A stretch of DNA of 64,000 nucleotides from an uncultured Lachnospiraceae bacterium (GCA_910579425.1 CAJTVL010000013.1:1-64000); one strand, 5' to 3'; shown: positions 42,598-51,892, numbered from the stretch's first letter. Notes: generated from the letters alone by a model not told the origin. Program-made: numbers and translations.

Positions 42598-43140
42598 TCA
42601 AATCATATCGGAGTAGTCCTCTTCCTCCTCTATGGGCCGCCAGGCTTCTCCGAACTTCACATCCTTAAACAGAGCCGCCAGCCCCGTGATCTGCTTCAGG
42701 CGCAATATTTCGTCCCGATCCATGCCAAGATGCTTGGAGATCCAGGCATCCGAACGCCCCAGCTCGTGGAGCTCCTTCACGATATTGCTCATCAGATCCA
42801 CATTGTGGCTTCCCCTGGCCCGATTGTGGCGGATGGTACTGGCCATCCTCTGGTCAAGAGATTTGTCGATCACCGAGACGGGCAGCATCCCTTTTTCCCG
42901 CTCATAAATATCGGGGTGCTCCAGCATCACCCGGTAGCGGTGGAAGCCGTCCACAATTACATAAATATCATTTTCCTTACTGTAATAACAGACAATGGGC
43001 ATGGTATAGCCGTCGATCTTGATGCTCTCATAGAGCAGCCTCATCTCCGGCGGCGCCACGGAATTGGGATTGTAGGTGTTGGGCTTTACTTTTTCTATGG
43101 GAACCTGAATAATCCGGTAAACGGGACTTTTATACTCCAT
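42598..43140 (-). CDS. ibrB: ParB-like nuclease-domain protein, IbrB-like
   Basis: A 180-residue protein with a ParB/Srx-type N-terminal domain: KPNTYNPNSVAPPEMRLLYESI, then PIVCYYSKENDIYVIVDGFHRYR, the GxxR-type nucleotide-binding signature. A C-terminal helical region contains an HTH-like stretch (SDAWISKHLGMDRDEILRLK). It overlaps the upstream PAPS-reductase-like gene by 11 bases. This pairing is the hallmark of the IbrA/IbrB genes of E. coli, first described as activators of immunoglobulin-binding protein genes and found on phage-like elements. The biochemical role is not known. The symbol is by analogy. Confidence 0.8.
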   Translation of the reverse strand: MEYKSPVYRIIQVPIEKVKPNTYNPNSVAPPEMRLLYESIKIDGYTMPIVCYYSKENDIYVIVDGFHRYRVMLEHPDIYEREKGMLPVSVIDKSLDQRMASTIRHNRARGSHNVDLMSNIVKELHELGRSDAWISKHLGMDRDEILRLKQITGLAALFKDVKFGEAWRPIEEEEDYSDMI

Positions 43141-44461
43141 ATTCTATCTCCTCTATGCTTTGGTATTTGCGTCTGATTATGTCAATATGTTTTTTCTGCT
43201 GTTTGCTCATGCCAAATCCCATAAAACGGCAAATATGGTCGTTTTTCAGAATACAGTAACACATCCTTTTCCAGCTCGGAATATCTTTGGTGGACTTAAT
43301 ATCATCCGTATCATCGGGTATCTTGCCAATAAAAACGATCCGTGTCTTTTTGTTCAGGGTGTAATTGGAAACCCCATTTCTCCGGATCTGATAGCCATGC
43401 CGCTCCAGCTCCCGGATATTTTCCTCATCCAGTCCTCCTCCGGTTTTGTGCCAGAATTCAATGGAAGTCTTGAACTTCTTGATATAATTATTGCGCAGCC
43501 TTGCCGGCAGAGTATCCAGCAAAAACAGGGTATAGGATTTCCAGGTATGGCCCTCCGGCAGGGTAATATTCCGATACCCCATAGCCTTGGTTCTGCCGTA
43601 AATACTTCCGAAATTGGCCCCCTGCACTCTTCCCACCAGCCTGACCCAGATTTCCGGGTCGATGACCCTGTATAAATTTAAGGAATCCTTGGAATAATCG
43701 TTAAAGGGTGATGCAACCCGCATCTGAGAAACCTTAAGACCAGCCATATAATAGAGATCATACAAACGATTATAATCATAGCCAAACAGGTAGTTTGCGT
43801 GCCATACATCCTTCGATGACCAGTCAAACAAAGGCGATGCACACCAGACATCTTTAAACTGCTGCGTAATCCAGCACTCATCCTTATAGCCGTATTTCTT
43901 GTTTAGAAAGCCGCTGTATCTCTGAAGCGATTCCGCTGCCCGCATTCCCAGAAGACACACTGTCTTTTTATTGCCATGCCCCATTTTATACCAGCGTCCA
44001 AACTGCCTTGCAAGATCCTCCTGATGCATCCGATACCGATAGGTTGTGATCGGATTATTATCCAGATGAACCACATACTCTTTTTGAGGCATGGCCCTCA
44101 CCCAGCTCTCCTTCCTGGTATCGTCCCACGGGTACCAGAACATTTCATAGCTGCTCAGAGCCGTGCGGGTAGCCATGGGAAGACACACCCAGTAAGGCTC
44201 CACCTGATCCTTCACACGCTCAAAGGTTCTCTCCACATATTCGCTGGTCACCGTATACTGAGCCTCAAAATCCTGATGAAAAAGTCCGATCTTCCTGTCC
44301 GGATAATACTTATTCCGATAGTCAAGGGTCAGATTCAGCAAAAGCCCGCTGTCCTTCCCTCCCGAAAAGGAGATATAGATATTATCAAATTCCCTGAAAA
44401 TAAACTCCATGCGCTCCAAAAATGCTTCATATACACTCTTTTGTAAATACTCTCTTACCAT
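43130..44461 (-). CDS. ibrA: PAPS reductase-like protein, IbrA-like (DUF3440)
   Basis: A 443-residue protein with an N-terminal PP-loop ATPase domain: YISFSGGKDSGLLLNL near residue 33 is the ATP-binding P-loop-like motif of PAPS reductases and DndC. The central part (WITQQFKDVWCASPLFDWSSKDVW) and the rest match the DUF3440 family, which includes IbrA. It lacks the C-terminal CGLH motif of true PAPS reductases, so it is likely an adenylating or sulfur-handling enzyme. It is the first gene of the ibrAB operon; a promoter with an extended -10 and an adjacent palindrome precedes it. Confidence 0.85.
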   Translation of the reverse strand: MVREYLQKSVYEAFLERMEFIFREFDNIYISFSGGKDSGLLLNLTLDYRNKYYPDRKIGLFHQDFEAQYTVTSEYVERTFERVKDQVEPYWVCLPMATRTALSSYEMFWYPWDDTRKESWVRAMPQKEYVVHLDNNPITTYRYRMHQEDLARQFGRWYKMGHGNKKTVCLLGMRAAESLQRYSGFLNKKYGYKDECWITQQFKDVWCASPLFDWSSKDVWHANYLFGYDYNRLYDLYYMAGLKVSQMRVASPFNDYSKDSLNLYRVIDPEIWVRLVGRVQGANFGSIYGRTKAMGYRNITLPEGHTWKSYTLFLLDTLPARLRNNYIKKFKTSIEFWHKTGGGLDEENIRELERHGYQIRRNGVSNYTLNKKTRIVFIGKIPDDTDDIKSTKDIPSWKRMCYCILKNDHICRFMGFGMSKQQKKHIDIIRRKYQSIEEIEYGV

Positions 44462-44516
44462 GCCAATCCACCTTCATCCTTGGTATTTTTCCAATTTCCG
44501 GAAAACCTTACTTGTG

Positions 44517-44567
44517 AATTTAGCACAGAAAAAGAGTTATTTCAACCAAATATGGTAATTTTTACCA
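44517..44567 (-). promoter_or_regulatory. ibrA promoter with upstream palindrome
   Basis: On the minus strand TTGAAA (44540-44545) and TAAATT (44517-44522), spacing 17, with a TGC extension. Immediately upstream is a palindrome TGGTAA-AAA-TTACCA (44553-44567), a good candidate for a dimeric regulator. It fills most of the gap between ibrA and the MATE gene. Confidence 0.6.
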
Positions 44568-44602
44568 CAGGAGCGATATCTGCACCGATCCGCCTGCAAT
44601 AC

Positions 44603-45991
44603 TTACCTGGTATGTCCGCTCTCCCCTCCGGCCCCTGCATCCAGAATTTTGTTCAGCCGGGTAAAGAGCATGGCAGCGGTTACGGCAGCCGCCGCAATAT
44701 CGCTGACCGGCTCGGCCAGAAATACGCCAAACACCTTGTTGGAGAAAAAGAAAGGCAGAATAAAAATCAGCGGTATCAGAAGCACCAATTTCCGCAGGCA
44801 GGCCATAAGCAGGCTGATCTTTGCCTGGCCAAGAGCCATGAAGGTCTGCTGACAGCCGATCTGCACTCCCGTTGAAAAAATGCCCGCCATATAAATTCTC
44901 ATTGCCCATACCGTGTAAGCCACAAGGGTGGAATCACTGCTGAAGATCCCTGCAAAAACCTGGGGAAAGATCAGCAAAAGCAGCCACATAAACGCGGCGT
45001 AGACCGTACAGGCGCCAAACTGGCAGCGGAAAGCCTGCTTCACGCGCTCTCTCTTGCCCGCGCCGAAATTGTAGCTCATAATAGGCTGGCCGCCCTGGCA
45101 GATTCCCTGCAGGGGTAACATTACCAACTGGCTGCAGGAGGATATGATGGTCATGGCTCCCACCGCCACATCGCCGCCAAAGCGGGAAAGGCTGCTGTTA
45201 AAGCTGATATTCAGAATGCTTTCTGTGCTGAGCATGACAAAGGTGGAAATCCCCAGTCCCAGGCAGGGAAAAATCACGCCGGGAATAATCTTCATATCCG
45301 GCAGGGTCAGCCGAAGCATGGTCTTGGGGCTTCTCAAAAACCATAACACCCATATGGCGCTGATAGCCTGGCTGGCTACCGTGGCAATTGCCGCACCCCG
45401 AACCCCCATTCCAAAGCCGAAAATCAGAATGGGATCCAGGATAATATTGCACACCGCCCCCACCACTGTGGTAATCATACTGAATTTGGCAAATCCCTGT
45501 GTGGTGATAAAGGGATTCAGCCCCATAACGATCATCACAAAAATGGTTCCCAATATGTAAATCCGGGCATAGGAAAGGGCATAGGGCAGCGTCACATCAC
45601 TGGCGCCGAACAGCCTCAGAAGCTGGGGAGTGAAAATATAGAAGAATACCGTCTGCAGCACTGCAAGAATCAACAGTACGGAAAAACAGTTGCCCAGGAT
45701 CTTCTGTGCTCCCTCCTGGTCCTTCTTTCCCATGGCAATGGCCGCCCTGGGCGCCCCGCCGGAGCCTGCCAGCATGGCAAAGGCGTTGATCATCATCAGG
45801 ATTGGCAGAAACAGCCCCACCCCCGTCAGGGCGGACGCCCCCGCATCCGGGATATGCCCAATGTAAATCCGGTCTACGATGTTGTACAGCATGTTGATCA
45901 GCTGCGCCACTACCGCAGGAATCGCCAGATTCAACATCAATTTCGGTATGCTCCCGCTCCCCATATCCTGCTTTATTTTTTGTTTTGCCAT
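44603..45991 (-). CDS. MATE-family efflux transporter (MepA-like branch)
   Basis: A 462-residue membrane protein with 12 hydrophobic segments. LAIPAVVAQLINMLYNIVDRIYIG and the AGSGGAPRAAIAMGKKD motif are typical of the MepA-like branch of MATE exporters. GQPIMSYNFGAGKRERVKQAF in the second half is the internal repeat of the same motif. It starts with an AAGGAAAGGAG site and has its own promoter (46116-46144). The substrate is unknown; multidrug or flavin-like export are known in the family. Confidence 0.93.
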   Translation of the reverse strand: MAKQKIKQDMGSGSIPKLMLNLAIPAVVAQLINMLYNIVDRIYIGHIPDAGASALTGVGLFLPILMMINAFAMLAGSGGAPRAAIAMGKKDQEGAQKILGNCFSVLLILAVLQTVFFYIFTPQLLRLFGASDVTLPYALSYARIYILGTIFVMIVMGLNPFITTQGFAKFSMITTVVGAVCNIILDPILIFGFGMGVRGAAIATVASQAISAIWVLWFLRSPKTMLRLTLPDMKIIPGVIFPCLGLGISTFVMLSTESILNISFNSSLSRFGGDVAVGAMTIISSCSQLVMLPLQGICQGGQPIMSYNFGAGKRERVKQAFRCQFGACTVYAAFMWLLLLIFPQVFAGIFSSDSTLVAYTVWAMRIYMAGIFSTGVQIGCQQTFMALGQAKISLLMACLRKLVLLIPLIFILPFFFSNKVFGVFLAEPVSDIAAAAVTAAMLFTRLNKILDAGAGGESGHTR

Positions 45992-46115
45992 AAAAATTGC
46001 TCCTTTCCTTATAAGTACTGCTTTTACTGTTTATTTCCCTTCCCCTGCTTCACATCTGCCTGCGCATCACCAGATATTCGGCCCCTGGCTGATAATAGGG
46101 GCAGTCCTGAAATTT

Positions 46116-46144
46116 ATTATACATGGCGGCTGAATACTTGTAAA
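46116..46144 (-). promoter_or_regulatory. SigA-type promoter of the MATE gene
   Basis: Minus-strand TTTACA (46139-46144) and TATAAT (46116-46121) with 17-base spacing; the leader is about 120 bases long. Confidence 0.7.
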
Positions 46145-46235
46145 TCGCCCGTTTGTAAAAACTGCACAAAAAATGCTGGGTCGTGCATAGTTTCTATACG
46201 ACAAAAAAGTCGTAATTCTCCATTAAAAACAGTCC

Positions 46236-46264
46236 TTGAAATTTTTTACCGGTATAGGTAAAAT
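46236..46264 (+). promoter_or_regulatory. SigA-type promoter of the chemotaxis receptor gene
   Basis: TTGAAA (46236-46241) and TAAAAT (46259-46264) with 17-base spacing, about 45 bases before the ATG at 46311. A TACGAC/GTCGTA palindrome lies just upstream of the -35 box. Confidence 0.7.
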
Positions 46265-46310
46265 AGAAATACAGTAATACAAGACTTTTTAAAAAGGAAT
46301 TGAATGTAAA

Positions 46311-48278
46311 ATGAAAAAAATCCAAACAAAAATTATGCTTTTGGTCATGGCAGCAACTTTAGGCGTTTCCGCCGTCAATAGTCTGCAGGGTGTAAAGACG
46401 ACCCGTAATTCCACAATATCAGCAATTGAGAAAACTTTGGGGGAAACAACGAAGCTTGCCGCAACCGCGGCACAGAATATGATTTCTACATACACGCTTA
46501 TTATTGCGGAGATTGCAGCAAATCCGATGCTTTATGACCCAAACCTCTCACAAACGCAGAAGCAGGAATTTATTGAGTCGAAGGTGAAATTGTATTATAT
46601 GCGGTTCGGCGGTATGGCCGATCTGAATGGTTATGATGCGGTTCATGACGTGGACATTTCCGAAGAGCCCTTTTTTCAGGAGGCAATAAAAGGAACGAAT
46701 TATATGTCTTCTCCTTATGTGGACGGGGACGATCTGTTTTTAATTGTCTCCGCCCCGATCAAAGAGGGGGATACCATACACGGCGTACTTTATTTCCAGT
46801 GCGACAGCTATATTTTGCAATCTATTGTAGAAGAAATCCAGATTGGCGAAGAAGGTGAATCCTATATCCTGGATAAATACGGCGTGACCATTGCCTGCGG
46901 AAATAAAGAGGCCGTACTGGAACAGGAAAACATTACAGAAGAAGCCTTGGAAAATCCGGAAAATCAGGATCTGCAGGTCTTGGCAGAAGTGGAAAAGAAA
47001 ATGATAGCCGGAGAGAGCGGCATTGCGTTCTACTCTTATGCAGAGGACAATTCCAGCAATATCCAGGGATACACTCCGATTCCGGGAACGGATGGCTGGA
47101 GCGTCGCCGTGACAATGGACGAAGACGAGTTCATGCAGGACGCTTATGCAGCAAATAACAGGCAGGTTATGGTTTCTATTTCACTATGCCTTGCCGTTCT
47201 TCTGGTTGCGGCTTTCCTCAGCCTTTCAATTGCAAGGCCGATCGTGCTCTGTGCCGAGCGCCTGCGCGCGCTTGCGAAAGGGGATCTGAAGAGTCCTATG
47301 CCTGAAGTCAGAAGCAAAGACGAGGTACATATACTGGCAGAATCTATTGCCAGCCTGATTGAGAATTTCCATACGATCGTAGAGGAAGTGGGTACGATAC
47401 TGGGCGCAATTGCAGACGGCGATTTGACGAAGGACACATTCCATGCGGATTATCCGGGGGATTTCAGTGATTTGCAGAATTATCTCCGGATTATCAACGA
47501 AAAACTTAACGCGACCCTGAGCGGTATTGTAGAAGCGGCAATGCATGTTTCCGCCAATGCTGACCAGATGGCATCCAGCAGTTCCCTGCTCTCTCAGGGC
47601 GCCCTGGAACAGTCCAGCGCAGTAGAAGAGCTATCCGTTACCATGTCGGATATGGATCATGAAGCGGAGAAAACAAATGAGTCCGTCCTTGAAGCGAAAG
47701 AAATCGTCGATTATACCGGAGCAAAGCTGCAGGAAAGCGGCCGGGATATTGAGGGGCTGAATCAGGCGATGAACCTGATTATGTCCTCTACCAATGAAAT
47801 CAGCCATATTATCGACAGCATTGAAGACATCGCCCTCCAGACCAATCTCCTGGCGCTGAATGCCTCGGTGGAAGCGGCTCACGCAGGGGAGGCCGGCAAA
47901 GGATTTGCGGTTGTGGCAGGAGAAATACGCGAGCTTGCCGCCAGGTCTGATGAAGCGGCAAAAGCAACGATGGAACTGATCAGACGCTCCACAGAGGCGG
48001 CAAACGGCGGAAACGAGATGGTAGAAAAGGTTACAGATTCCGTGACAAGTATCGTTGCCAAATCTACCCGTATCGCAGAGCAGATGAATATCGTATCAGA
48101 GGCCATAGGGCGCCAGACGGGATCCATCGGCCAGGTTTCGGAGGCGCTCAGCCAGATTTCCAGCGTGGTGCAATCCAACACCTCATCAGCGGAAGAAAGC
48201 GCTGTTTCCAGCAAAGAGTTATCGGAACAGGCTGCCCGGCTGCAGCAGCTTGTCAGCAGTTTTTCCTTACACAGATAA
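46311..48278 (+). CDS. Methyl-accepting chemotaxis protein
   Basis: A 655-residue receptor: a first membrane helix at residues 7-25, an extracellular dCache-like sensor (about 40-280, with FQEAIKGTNYMSSPYVDGD), a second helix near 287-305, a HAMP domain (SLSIARPIVLCAERLRALAKGD), a second HAMP-like linker and a long signalling coiled coil. The coil's tip IALQTNLLALNASVEAAHAG and GKGFAVVAGEIRELAARS are the conserved hairpin that contacts CheA and CheW. The C-terminus lacks a CheR-binding pentapeptide. No other chemotaxis or flagellar gene is in the window. A possible ligand is a small amino acid or carboxylate, by analogy with dCache receptors. Confidence 0.95.
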   Translation: MKKIQTKIMLLVMAATLGVSAVNSLQGVKTTRNSTISAIEKTLGETTKLAATAAQNMISTYTLIIAEIAANPMLYDPNLSQTQKQEFIESKVKLYYMRFGGMADLNGYDAVHDVDISEEPFFQEAIKGTNYMSSPYVDGDDLFLIVSAPIKEGDTIHGVLYFQCDSYILQSIVEEIQIGEEGESYILDKYGVTIACGNKEAVLEQENITEEALENPENQDLQVLAEVEKKMIAGESGIAFYSYAEDNSSNIQGYTPIPGTDGWSVAVTMDEDEFMQDAYAANNRQVMVSISLCLAVLLVAAFLSLSIARPIVLCAERLRALAKGDLKSPMPEVRSKDEVHILAESIASLIENFHTIVEEVGTILGAIADGDLTKDTFHADYPGDFSDLQNYLRIINEKLNATLSGIVEAAMHVSANADQMASSSSLLSQGALEQSSAVEELSVTMSDMDHEAEKTNESVLEAKEIVDYTGAKLQESGRDIEGLNQAMNLIMSSTNEISHIIDSIEDIALQTNLLALNASVEAAHAGEAGKGFAVVAGEIRELAARSDEAAKATMELIRRSTEAANGGNEMVEKVTDSVTSIVAKSTRIAEQMNIVSEAIGRQTGSIGQVSEALSQISSVVQSNTSSAEESAVSSKELSEQAARLQQLVSSFSLHR

Positions 48279-48283
48279 GCGTT

Positions 48284-48314
48284 AAGGCAGGCGGAATCCG
48301 TTCCCCTGCCTTTT
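48284..48314 (+). terminator. Rho-independent terminator of the chemotaxis gene
   Basis: AAGGCAGG (48284-48291) pairs with CCTGCCTT (48305-48312), followed by TTTTG. It sits between the stop codons of the convergent chemotaxis and spoIVB genes. Confidence 0.7.
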
Positions 48315-48316
48315 GA

Positions 48317-49621
48317 TTAATGCATCAGCATCTCTTCAATAAAAATCCCATATCCCTTTGAAGGATCCTGCACCAATACATGAGTCACCGCCCCCACCAG
48401 CTTGTCGTCCTGGATGATGGGGCTGCCGCTCATGCCCTGGACAATCCCTCCGGTTGCCATGATCAGCTCCGGATCTACGATTTCAAGGACAATTCCCCGG
48501 TTGACGTTGTCATTTTCCAGATTAATATCAATGATTTCAATATCATAGGCCTGGGGCTCTCCTCCAAGAGAGCAGATGATCTGGGCGGGGCCTTTTTTAA
48601 TCTCCTGCTTTAAGCCGATAGGCAGATAGTCATAATCCGCAGCTTTCGCCGTTTCCGGGCTGCAGATACCAAAAATTCCCCGGGTGGTATTGTCCGTAAT
48701 ATCTCCCATAATGTTCCTGTCATCATATTCGATAAAACCTGTCAATTCCCCCGGCGATCCATTGGTGCCTCTGGTAATTCCTATGATTTCCGTGTGATAA
48801 AGAGTTCCCTTGGACAGAGACATCAATGTGCTGGTATCCACATCATTGATGCCATGCCCAAGAGCGCCAAAGCATCCGCGCTCGTCAATATAGGTCATAG
48901 TCCCAACCCCCTGGGCATTGTCTCTGACCCAGATTCCCATTTTGTATTCTCCGCTCTGGTTCATCTCCGGTCTCGCCTTTACCTCGATTTCACTCTTCCC
49001 TCTCTGTACCTTAAATACCATTTCCTGGCCGTCGCTGTGGGTGATTTTCTCAATCACCTCCTTCTTCGCGCTAACGGCCTCATCATTAATCTCCAGGATA
49101 TAATCCCCTACCTGAAATACAAATTCCCCCGGACTGTACCTGCGCCCGTCTTCCCCCTCAAACTCTCCGACTCCTACCACCAGCACTCCCTGGGTTTTTA
49201 CATAAATCCCTATCGGGATTCCTGCAGGCTTTAATTTTAAATCCTGTATAACCTCAACATCCACTTCCTTAAACGGTATCATTCCAAAGAGCCGTAGCTG
49301 AAGCTTATACTGATCTACCTGATTGGCCTTTATGGTGACCGGGTGTCCCAGATTAATGTAAACGCTGTTGTTCACTTCGGGAGAAGAACTGACAGTTCCG
49401 CTTACCTCAATGGCATCCTTATATAACTCGCCGGCCGCCGGCACCTTAAAATCCAATTCCTGTTCCACCCCCGCCTTAATCATGATGGTGGACGGAACGC
49501 GCAGCCATATAAAATAGTAAGCAGAGAGCATTACCCCAAATACGCCAAAGGCAAGTAATACATACAAAAATTTTTTATATGCCCGAATCAAGCGATGATC
49601 CGGTTCCTTTAAACATTCCAA
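48317..49621 (-). CDS. spoIVB: SpoIVB peptidase, sporulation checkpoint protease
   Basis: About 434 residues: an N-terminal membrane anchor (FLYVLLAFGVFGVMLSAYYF), a PDZ domain around residues 135-230 (GEFEGEDGRRYSPGEFVFQVGDYI in part) and a C-terminal SpoIVB serine peptidase with GALGHGI (His) and GMSGSPIIQ (nucleophile Ser near residue 400). Secreted by the forespore, it cleaves SpoIVFA and so releases SigK processing. The longest frame (from 49663) begins inside the recN terminator hairpin, so I choose the TTG at 49621, which follows AAAGGATGTGGAG. In most Clostridia spo0A lies just downstream; here it does not. Confidence 0.93.
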   Translation of the reverse strand: MECLKEPDHRLIRAYKKFLYVLLAFGVFGVMLSAYYFIWLRVPSTIMIKAGVEQELDFKVPAAGELYKDAIEVSGTVSSSPEVNNSVYINLGHPVTIKANQVDQYKLQLRLFGMIPFKEVDVEVIQDLKLKPAGIPIGIYVKTQGVLVVGVGEFEGEDGRRYSPGEFVFQVGDYILEINDEAVSAKKEVIEKITHSDGQEMVFKVQRGKSEIEVKARPEMNQSGEYKMGIWVRDNAQGVGTMTYIDERGCFGALGHGINDVDTSTLMSLSKGTLYHTEIIGITRGTNGSPGELTGFIEYDDRNIMGDITDNTTRGIFGICSPETAKAADYDYLPIGLKQEIKKGPAQIICSLGGEPQAYDIEIIDINLENDNVNRGIVLEIVDPELIMATGGIVQGMSGSPIIQDDKLVGAVTHVLVQDPSKGYGIFIEEMLMH

Positions 49622-49648
49622 GTCTCCACATCCTTTATTTTTTAGTAC

Positions 49649-49679
49649 AAAAAGGACATACACGCAGTATGTCCCTTTT
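49649..49679 (-). terminator. Rho-independent terminator between recN and spoIVB
   Basis: GGACATAC (49654-49661) pairs with GTATGTCC (49667-49674) around a 5-base loop, extended by A/T pairs, and on the minus strand runs into five T. It separates recN from spoIVB, which therefore needs its own promoter or read-through. Confidence 0.8.
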
Positions 49680-49715
49680 AGTATGCGAAAAACTTGAAAT
49701 TTTAATTGCAGGAAT

Positions 49716-51425
49716 TTATTTTTTTACTTCCAAATTGTAACAATCTTTTTTAACCTTTGCGGCGGCTTCTTTCATTTCCCTCGCATTTTCCAGAACTGCC
49801 TCCGTCAGCTCTCCGCTGCCAAGAAGCCTTGCCAGCTCCTTCCTGCTCTCCTGTTCCGAAAGCTTTCTGATGTCCGTAACCGTCCTGTCTTTTTTCAGGC
49901 CCTTTTCAATCAGGAAGTGGGCGTCGGCCATGGATGCGATCTGAGCCAGGTGGGTGATGCAGATAATCTGATGATCCCTCGAGAGTCTCCCTAGCTTTTC
50001 CGAAACCTTCCATGCCGTTCTGCCACTGATTCCCGTATCAATCTCATCAAACACAAGGGTATCCGTTTCATCCTTATCGGCAAATACCGTCTTAAAAGCC
50101 AGCATAATGCGGGATAATTCTCCGCCGCTGGCAATCTGCCAGAGAGGTTTTGGCGCTTCCCCCGGATTGGTGGAGATCAAAAATTCCACCTTGTCACAGC
50201 CCTCCGCCGAGAAGTCCTCTTCTTTGGATGTAATGGAAATGGAAAATTCCACGTCCAGAAAATTCAAATCCACCAAAGCCTCTTTCAGCTTCTCTCTCAG
50301 AGGCTCCGCCGCGCTCCCCCGAAGCTTTGTCAGTTTTTTACAGAGCTGCAGCACTTCTTTTTCCCGCCGCTTTATTTTTTCCCTGAGCTGTTCTTTGTAT
50401 GCCTCGAAATTTTCAAGCTTCAGGAGCGTCTGTTGTTTTTCCTCCTGGGCCTTCAGAATGTCCTCGAGATTATCCCCATATTTACTCTTTAAATGATTCA
50501 ACACATTGAGCCTTTCCTCTAAAAGAGTAAACTCTTCCCCGTCAAATTCAAGACTGTCCTCGTACTGGGCCATGGCGCGGTTAAAATCATTAAGCAGATC
50601 GTCAATATCCGTAAGCTGTGCGATCAAAGGCATGCTTTCCTCATCATATGCGCCCAGGGATTTGAGTTCCCGCAGGGCATGGCCTATAGCAAGGCCCGCG
50701 CTTCCCTCCTCCTCATATCCGGTTAGACTATGAACGGCATAGACTACTTCCTTCACCTTCTTTGCATTGACCAGCCTTCGATATTTTTTTTCAACCTGAT
50801 CATCTTCCAGGGGATTTAATGCGGCGGCCTCAATTTCATCGATCTCAAAGGAAAGGAGCCTTGCTTCCCTCTCCCGCGCTGCCTCATCTGAGGTCTGCTC
50901 CTCCAGCTCTTCCTTCCACTTTCTGTAGTCCGAAAGCTTTTCCTTTAACTCTGTCTTGATCTTTTCCGCATCATTTCCGATATAATCATCCAACATTTTC
51001 CTGGCGGCCTGAGGCTTTAGCAGCGACTGATGCTCATGCTGCCCGTACATGTCCAAAAGCCACCCCGAAAGGTTCTTCAATTGTCCCGCGCTGATGGTTT
51101 CCCCATTAACGCGGCAGATGCTTCTTGCAGCCATAATCTTTCTCTGGAGGATCAGGGTCTGATCCTCCTCCACGGGGAGCTCCAGGGCCCTGATCCAATT
51201 GCACTGTTGTTCATTTAAAGAAAAAGTAAGCTCCACCAGAGCATACTCCTCCCCTGTACGGATATAATCCTTCCCTGCCTTCCCTCCCAGAGCCAGATTG
51301 ATGGAGCCGATAATGATAGACTTTCCCGCTCCTGTTTCCCCGGTAAGAATATTCATTCCCGGCGAGAAGAACACCTCCTGCTCATCAATCAGCGCCAGAT
51401 TTTTTACATGAAGACTTTCAAGCAT
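49716..51425 (-). CDS. recN: DNA repair protein RecN
   Basis: A 569-residue SMC-like protein with Walker A GETGAGKS at residues 29-36, a long central coiled coil, the ABC signature ASGGELSRIMLAF near residue 440 and Walker B TLVFDEIDTGIS near 470. RecN gathers broken DNA ends during double-strand break repair. It begins MLESLHVKNLALI, 14 bases after argR, with which it is usually co-transcribed in Firmicutes. It ends at the terminator at 49649-49679. Confidence 0.97.
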   Translation of the reverse strand: MLESLHVKNLALIDEQEVFFSPGMNILTGETGAGKSIIIGSINLALGGKAGKDYIRTGEEYALVELTFSLNEQQCNWIRALELPVEEDQTLILQRKIMAARSICRVNGETISAGQLKNLSGWLLDMYGQHEHQSLLKPQAARKMLDDYIGNDAEKIKTELKEKLSDYRKWKEELEEQTSDEAAREREARLLSFEIDEIEAAALNPLEDDQVEKKYRRLVNAKKVKEVVYAVHSLTGYEEEGSAGLAIGHALRELKSLGAYDEESMPLIAQLTDIDDLLNDFNRAMAQYEDSLEFDGEEFTLLEERLNVLNHLKSKYGDNLEDILKAQEEKQQTLLKLENFEAYKEQLREKIKRREKEVLQLCKKLTKLRGSAAEPLREKLKEALVDLNFLDVEFSISITSKEEDFSAEGCDKVEFLISTNPGEAPKPLWQIASGGELSRIMLAFKTVFADKDETDTLVFDEIDTGISGRTAWKVSEKLGRLSRDHQIICITHLAQIASMADAHFLIEKGLKKDRTVTDIRKLSEQESRKELARLLGSGELTEAVLENAREMKEAAAKVKKDCYNLEVKK

Positions 51426-51439
51426 GAATAACCTCCCTT

Positions 51440-51892
51440 TTATCCCTCCAGCATATTACGGATTTTCTCCATAACGCACTCCGTATCCTCCACCGTTCTG
51501 ACTGCCATCATAATGGTGTCATCCCCTGCGATTGAACCCACAATCTCCTTCAGCTTCATGGCGTCTATGGCTGCCGCTACTGCCATGGCCATCCCGGATA
51601 CGGTTTTCACCACAAGGATATTCTGTGCCATATCCATGGAAACAAATCCGTCTTTCAGCACCCGTATATATTTGTCGTTGAGATAATGGTCGCTCTGTAC
51701 CAAAATCGTATATTTCTGCCTTCCGTCCCCGATCGGAATCTTGGAAAGCTTTAACTCCCTGATGTCCCTTGACACGGTTGCCTGTGTTACCGGATAGCCG
51801 TCTGCCTTCAGCCTCTCCGCTAACTCCTCCTGGGTTTCAATTTCAAACTCCTCCACCAGCTCCTTAATCCTCTGATGCCTGCTCTTTTTCAT
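51440..51892 (-). CDS. argR: Arginine repressor ArgR
   Basis: A 150-residue protein with an N-terminal winged helix (RIKELVEEFEIETQEELAE, TQATVSRDIRELKLSKI) and the C-terminal hexamerisation and arginine-binding domain with IVGSIAGDDTIM carrying the GDD motif. It represses arginine synthesis and activates catabolism when arginine is present. Its place between nadK and recN is the standard Firmicute arrangement. Confidence 0.97.
   Translation of the reverse strand: MKKSRHQRIKELVEEFEIETQEELAERLKADGYPVTQATVSRDIRELKLSKIPIGDGRQKYTILVQSDHYLNDKYIRVLKDGFVSMDMAQNILVVKTVSGMAMAVAAAIDAMKLKEIVGSIAGDDTIMMAVRTVEDTECVMEKIRNMLEG

Larger units (their letters stand above)
45992..46310. other. Divergent promoter region between a MATE and a chemotaxis gene
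   Basis: The 319-base gap holds two opposite promoters (46116-46144 minus, 46236-46264 plus), a GCCCC/GGGGC hairpin in the MATE leader (46081-46102), a TACGAC-A6-GTCGTA repeat (46197-46214) and a TGCAC/GTGCA repeat near 46163-46187. No gene of more than 25 codons with a ribosome site was seen. Confidence 0.5.

Noticed and set aside
46197..46214. TACGAC-A6-GTCGTA hairpin as another copy of the palindromic element at 12264
   Set aside because: It shares only ACGAC with the element's ends and lacks the rest of the repeat.
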